A stretch of DNA of 25,430 bases. It comes from an uncultured Bacteroidales bacterium. Its GTDB lineage: Bacteria; Bacteroidota; Bacteroidia; Bacteroidales; Paludibacteraceae. Position numbers and translations under genes: made by a program. Within the stretch, counting starts at the first letter, position 1, and every line of letters starts with the position of its first letter. Under the pieces are notes generated by a model. It worked only from the letters and a program-made list of their open reading frames with translations, was not told where the DNA came from and did not search any database. Shown in pieces: positions 23,236 through 25,430 of this stretch. The stretch spans positions 1 to 25,430 of the forward strand of contig CAKULK010000020.1 in the NCBI GenBank assembly GCA_934667275.1, written 5' to 3'.

Positions 23236-23419
23236 CCGATTTTGAGAGGTGGATAAACACTGGGGGGACATAAGACATCTAATATAATAGGTGCATGGAA
23301 ATGATTTCCGAGGAGGAAGTTCGTAGCCCGTCCGTCCGCGTGAGCGATTGTTCGAGGCTATAGTCGTGGTAAAAAGCGAACATGTACAGAAGCCTATCTA
23401 CTACAGATGGGCTTTTTTT
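23236..23419 (+). ncRNA. Structured noncoding RNA or cis-regulatory leader, class unknown
   Basis: About 184 nt bounded by a promoter (-7 box 23225-23232) and an intrinsic terminator (23390-23419), with no plausible gene inside. Visible stems are GGAAA/TTTCC (23297-23309, loop TGA); GTTCG (23319-23323) with CGAAC (23377-23381), enclosing TAGCC (23324-23328) with GGCTA (23356-23360); and CGC/GCG closed by a GTGA (GNRA) tetraloop (23337-23346). The Crp/Fnr ATG is 39 nt past the T-run, and no other promoter is visible for that gene. The RNA could be a trans-acting RNA of 6S-like size or a transcription attenuator for the regulator. I could not assign a known family. Confidence 0.55.
23390..23419 (+). 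terminator. Intrinsic terminator upstream of the crp-like gene
   Basis: AAGCCTATCT (23390-23399), loop ACTAC, and AGATGGGCTT (23405-23414) form a 10-bp stem with one G-T wobble, running into seven T (23413-23419). It ends the structured RNA and lies 39 nt before the regulator start. Confidence 0.88.
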
Positions 23420-23458
23420 GTGTGCAGTACAATATACAATAAAATAATAGATAATAAA

Positions 23459-24022
23459 ATGAATACGGATTTGTATGTAGATTTTATGCGGCGGTACGGG
23501 ACGCTGACGGCGGAAGCAGAGGCAGATTTGCGGGGGCGTGTGCAAGCCTTGCAGCGCGCCAAAGGGCAGACCATCATCCGCACGGGGCAGGTGGCAAGCA
23601 GTTGTTTCCTTGTGGAGCAGGGCATGGTGCGCTCCTACTATCAGCACGGCGGGAAGCAGGTAACCATCTGGTTTGCAGGCGAGAATGATTTTGCCGCCTC
23701 TATATCGTCGCTCTACAACGACCAGCCCTCGTGCGAGACGGTGGAGTGTATCGAAGACAGCCGTTTCCTCTACATCACCAACCGCGACATGCAGGAACTA
23801 TGCCACCGCTACGAGTGCATCAACACCATCAACCGCAAGATGACGGAGGAGTATTGTATCGTACTCAACAACCGGATCTACTCGTTCCAAGTGCTGAGTG
23901 CCGCAGAGCGTTACCACGAACTGCAAGAGACCGAACCCGACGTGCTACAGCGTGCGCCGCTGCAATATATTGCCTCTTATCTCGGTATCTCGCAGGAGAC
24001 ACTGAGCCGCATACGGCACTGA
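23459..24022 (+). CDS. Crp/Fnr family transcriptional regulator
   Basis: 187 aa. The N-terminal cyclic-nucleotide-binding-like beta barrel covers about residues 25-115 (GQTIIRTGQVASSCFLVEQG). A dimerisation helix follows (about 117-150), then a C-terminal helix-turn-helix (about 167-186). The recognition helix SQETLSRIR has E180, S183 and R184, the ExxSR pattern that in FNR reads TTGAT half-sites. There is no cysteine before residue 49, so an FNR-type N-terminal iron-sulphur cluster is absent, and the signal sensed is unknown. The protein ends right after the recognition helix, as in many Bacteroidota members. ATG 23459 is favoured because it opens the conserved domain and because upstream codons overlap the terminator. 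A matching operator lies at 24027-24040. Confidence 0.9.
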   Translation: MNTDLYVDFMRRYGTLTAEAEADLRGRVQALQRAKGQTIIRTGQVASSCFLVEQGMVRSYYQHGGKQVTIWFAGENDFAASISSLYNDQPSCETVECIEDSRFLYITNRDMQELCHRYECINTINRKMTEEYCIVLNNRIYSFQVLSAAERYHELQETEPDVLQRAPLQYIASYLGISQETLSRIRH

Positions 24023-24026
24023 CTTT

Positions 24027-24040
24027 TTGACTTTTATCAA
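24027..24040. promoter_or_regulatory. FNR-like operator (TTGAC-N4-ATCAA)
   Basis: The site TTGACTTTTATCAA matches the FNR consensus TTGAT-N4-ATCAA at nine of ten defined positions. It begins 5 nt after the Crp/Fnr stop and is centred about 40 bp upstream of the predicted efflux-gene start site (near 24073), close to the class II activator position. Confidence 0.65.
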
Positions 24041-24062
24041 ATCAACGAAACGGAAAAAGCAG

Positions 24063-24070
24063 TACCTTTG
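24063..24070 (+). promoter_or_regulatory. -7 element of the RND adaptor promoter, no -33 box
   Basis: TACCTTTG (24063-24070) is a perfect -7 box. The -33 position (24039-24042) reads AAAT instead of TTTG, and the FNR-like operator occupies that side. This fits an activator-dependent promoter. The predicted start site near 24073 leaves a leader of about 92 nt. Confidence 0.65.
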
Positions 24071-24164
24071 CAGCCGTTTTGCGGTTCCGTATAAACCATA
24101 TAAAAAGAACATATAATTATCCGTGTAATTAACCATTAATCAGACATTAAACAAAACAAATAGT

Positions 24165-25298
24165 ATGAACAAGAAGGTATTTATCTGTATTGCCTTGGCG
24201 GCGGGTGCATTGAGCGCGTGCCACAAGGGCGGACAAGGACAAGAAGAACAAGTGGCACACAACAAGACCATGGTGGTGCAGGCGCAGGACTGCGTAGTGG
24301 AAGAGACCTATCCCGCCTCTATCCGCGGACGGCAGGACATCGCTATCATGCCGCAAGTGGCAGGTACACTGACCAAACTATGCGTGGTCGAGGGCGAGCG
24401 CGTGCGCAAAGGGCAGGTGCTGTTTATCATTGACCAAGTGCCCTACCGTGCGTCATTAGAGACCGCCGAAGCCAATGTGGAGGTGGCTAAATCGAGTGTC
24501 GCCACCGCCGAGTTGGTGTATCAATCCAAACAGAAACTCTATGCAGACAGCGTCATCTCGGACTTCGACCTGCAAACGGCAAAGAACAGTTACCTGAGCG
24601 CGAAAGCGGGTTTGGCACAAGCCGACGCCGCTTTGGTCATTGCCAAAAACAACCTCAACTATACCGAGGTAAAGAGTCCAAGTGACGGCGTAGTGGGTAT
24701 CCTACCCTTCCGTGTGGGGGCGTTGGTCTCGCCGCAGATGACCACCCCGCTGACCACCGTGAGCGACAACTCGGTGATGTACGTCTATTTCTCCATGACC
24801 GAGAACCAGTGGCTTGCTCTCGCGCGTCAGTACGGCAGCAAAGATGCGGCTTTGCGCAATATGCCCGCCGTGTCGTTGATACTAAATGACGGCAGCGAAT
24901 ATACAGAACAGGGCAAGATTGAGACCGTATCGGGCGTGATTGACCAAGCCACAGGCACCGTCAGCGTGCGCGCCACGTTTGGCAACAAGAACGGTCTGCT
25001 CACCTCCGGTGGCGCAGGCAACATCGTCCTCGGCAAGCCACAGCAGGGTGCGCTCCTTATCCCGCGTACCGCCACCTACGAGGTGCAGGACAAAGTGTTT
25101 GTCTATCGCGTGGCAGACGGCAGAACCGTCTCCACCCAAGTGGTTGTCAGCCGACTGAACGGCGGCAAGGAGTACATCGTCGAGAGCGGCTTGCAGGCAG
25201 GGGACACGATTGTGACAGAGGGAGTGGCGTTGCTGAAAGACAACATTAGGATAAAGACCTCCCCTACCCCTCCTTCAAAGGAGGGGCTTGCAGAGTAG
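24165..25298 (+). CDS. RND efflux periplasmic adaptor (membrane fusion) lipoprotein
   Basis: 377 aa. It has a lipoprotein signal peptide with lipobox LSAC (lipidated C19). An AcrA/MexA-type barrel-sandwich hybrid follows (PQVAGTLTKLCVVEGERVRKG, then NYTEVKSPSDGVVG), interrupted by a coiled-coil hairpin (about residues 95-155). A beta-barrel domain and a membrane-proximal domain complete the fold. It links an inner-membrane RND pump to an outer-membrane channel. The substrate cannot be inferred. The last ten or so residues (TPPSKEGLAE) are encoded by a palindromic repeat and may not belong to the ancestral protein. The preceding Crp/Fnr gene and operator suggest its control. Confidence 0.93.
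   Translation: MNKKVFICIALAAGALSACHKGGQGQEEQVAHNKTMVVQAQDCVVEETYPASIRGRQDIAIMPQVAGTLTKLCVVEGERVRKGQVLFIIDQVPYRASLETAEANVEVAKSSVATAELVYQSKQKLYADSVISDFDLQTAKNSYLSAKAGLAQADAALVIAKNNLNYTEVKSPSDGVVGILPFRVGALVSPQMTTPLTTVSDNSVMYVYFSMTENQWLALARQYGSKDAALRNMPAVSLILNDGSEYTEQGKIETVSGVIDQATGTVSVRATFGNKNGLLTSGGAGNIVLGKPQQGALLIPRTATYEVQDKVFVYRVADGRTVSTQVVVSRLNGGKEYIVESGLQAGDTIVTEGVALLKDNIRIKTSPTPPSKEGLAE
25267..25286. repeat. Palindromic repeat at the 3' end of the adaptor gene
   Basis: CCCCTCCTT (25267-25275), loop CA, and AAGGAGGGG (25278-25286) form a perfect 9-bp hairpin preceded by CCTCCCCTA. This resembles a dispersed palindrome I know from Bacteroidota genomes, often read as PPSKEG. Here it overlaps the last codons of the efflux adaptor. 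The position also allows a weak terminator-like role, but no T-run follows. Confidence 0.75.
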
Positions 25299-25410
25299 CG
25301 ACAATAATATGGTATGGGTATGATGTTAATATACGGTGTGCCTACGGTCTGGGTGTCTTACACGGAAAAAGGTTGACTCATAGAATATAAAAAAATAAAT
25401 AAAAGATTTT

Positions 25411-25430
25411 ATGAGTACAAAACGTAGGAC
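25411..25430 (+). CDS. Start of a gene running off the window (product unknown)
   Basis: ATG at 25411 opens MSTKRR and continues past the window end. Only six codons are visible. Context (directly after an RND adaptor, same strand) would predict an RND permease, but this N-terminus is not the usual MNxxxFIxRP, so no product is assigned. The 112-bp gap before it (25299-25410) shows no clear promoter or terminator. Confidence 0.35.

Noticed and set aside
23236..23419. RNase P RNA, tmRNA or SRP RNA for the structured transcript
   Set aside because: It is too short for RNase P or tmRNA and has no tRNA-like end. The conserved SRP helix 8 motif is not visible. An ACAGAA match near 23386 is not enough.

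Overview
The window looks like a chromosomal segment of a Bacteroidales (Bacteroidota) bacterium. Three things point there. Several genes start downstream of the Bacteroidota promoter signature (TTTG, about 20 nt, then TAnnTTTG). The gene families are typical of the order: DUF4491, a bacterial GH3 protein, FISUMP-like domains introduced by 'SVSADRxVYFSxGNL', a DUF2764-containing V-ATPase operon, and a short Crp/Fnr regulator beside an RND efflux adaptor. The noncoding DNA carries small palindromic and AT-rich repeats of a kind seen in this phylum. No rRNA, tRNA, transposase, phage gene or CRISPR array is visible.

Layout. Positions 33-76 hold an 11-bp tandem array. A plus-strand run follows (191-9767): hemW, PBP1A, a large secreted protein with three FISUMP-like domains, a secreted TPR protein, and a TraB/GumN-like protein that has lost its motif residues. 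It meets, tail to tail with 13 nt between stops, a minus-strand pair made of a GH3-family adenylating enzyme and an Sfp-type phosphopantetheinyl transferase. Next comes a minus-strand V-type ATPase operon, transcribed E - DUF2764 - A - B - D - I - K from a strong promoter at about 20 kb to a strong terminator at about 12.2 kb. Its only large internal gap, between E and DUF2764, holds a ten-unit 11-bp tandem array. A DUF4491 gene (minus) diverges from a yigZ-coaD-S41 protease operon (plus). A promoter-hairpins-terminator unit then precedes a Crp/Fnr-type regulator, followed by an RND efflux adaptor and the first codons of another gene.

How the parts work together. The V-ATPase c-subunit carries every residue of the Enterococcus hirae Na+ site, so sodium coupling is predicted. 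The Crp/Fnr regulator has the FNR-type ExxSR recognition helix. A near-perfect FNR box (TTGAC-N4-ATCAA) lies just downstream, centred about 40 bp before the predicted efflux start site, at a promoter with no -33 element. This suggests a self-contained regulator-operator-efflux unit.

The most unusual signals are: the two 11-bp arrays sharing a TACCG-like core; the structured RNA ending in a terminator 39 nt before the regulator; two palindromic repeat insertions read in frame inside hemW; and the FNR-like operator.
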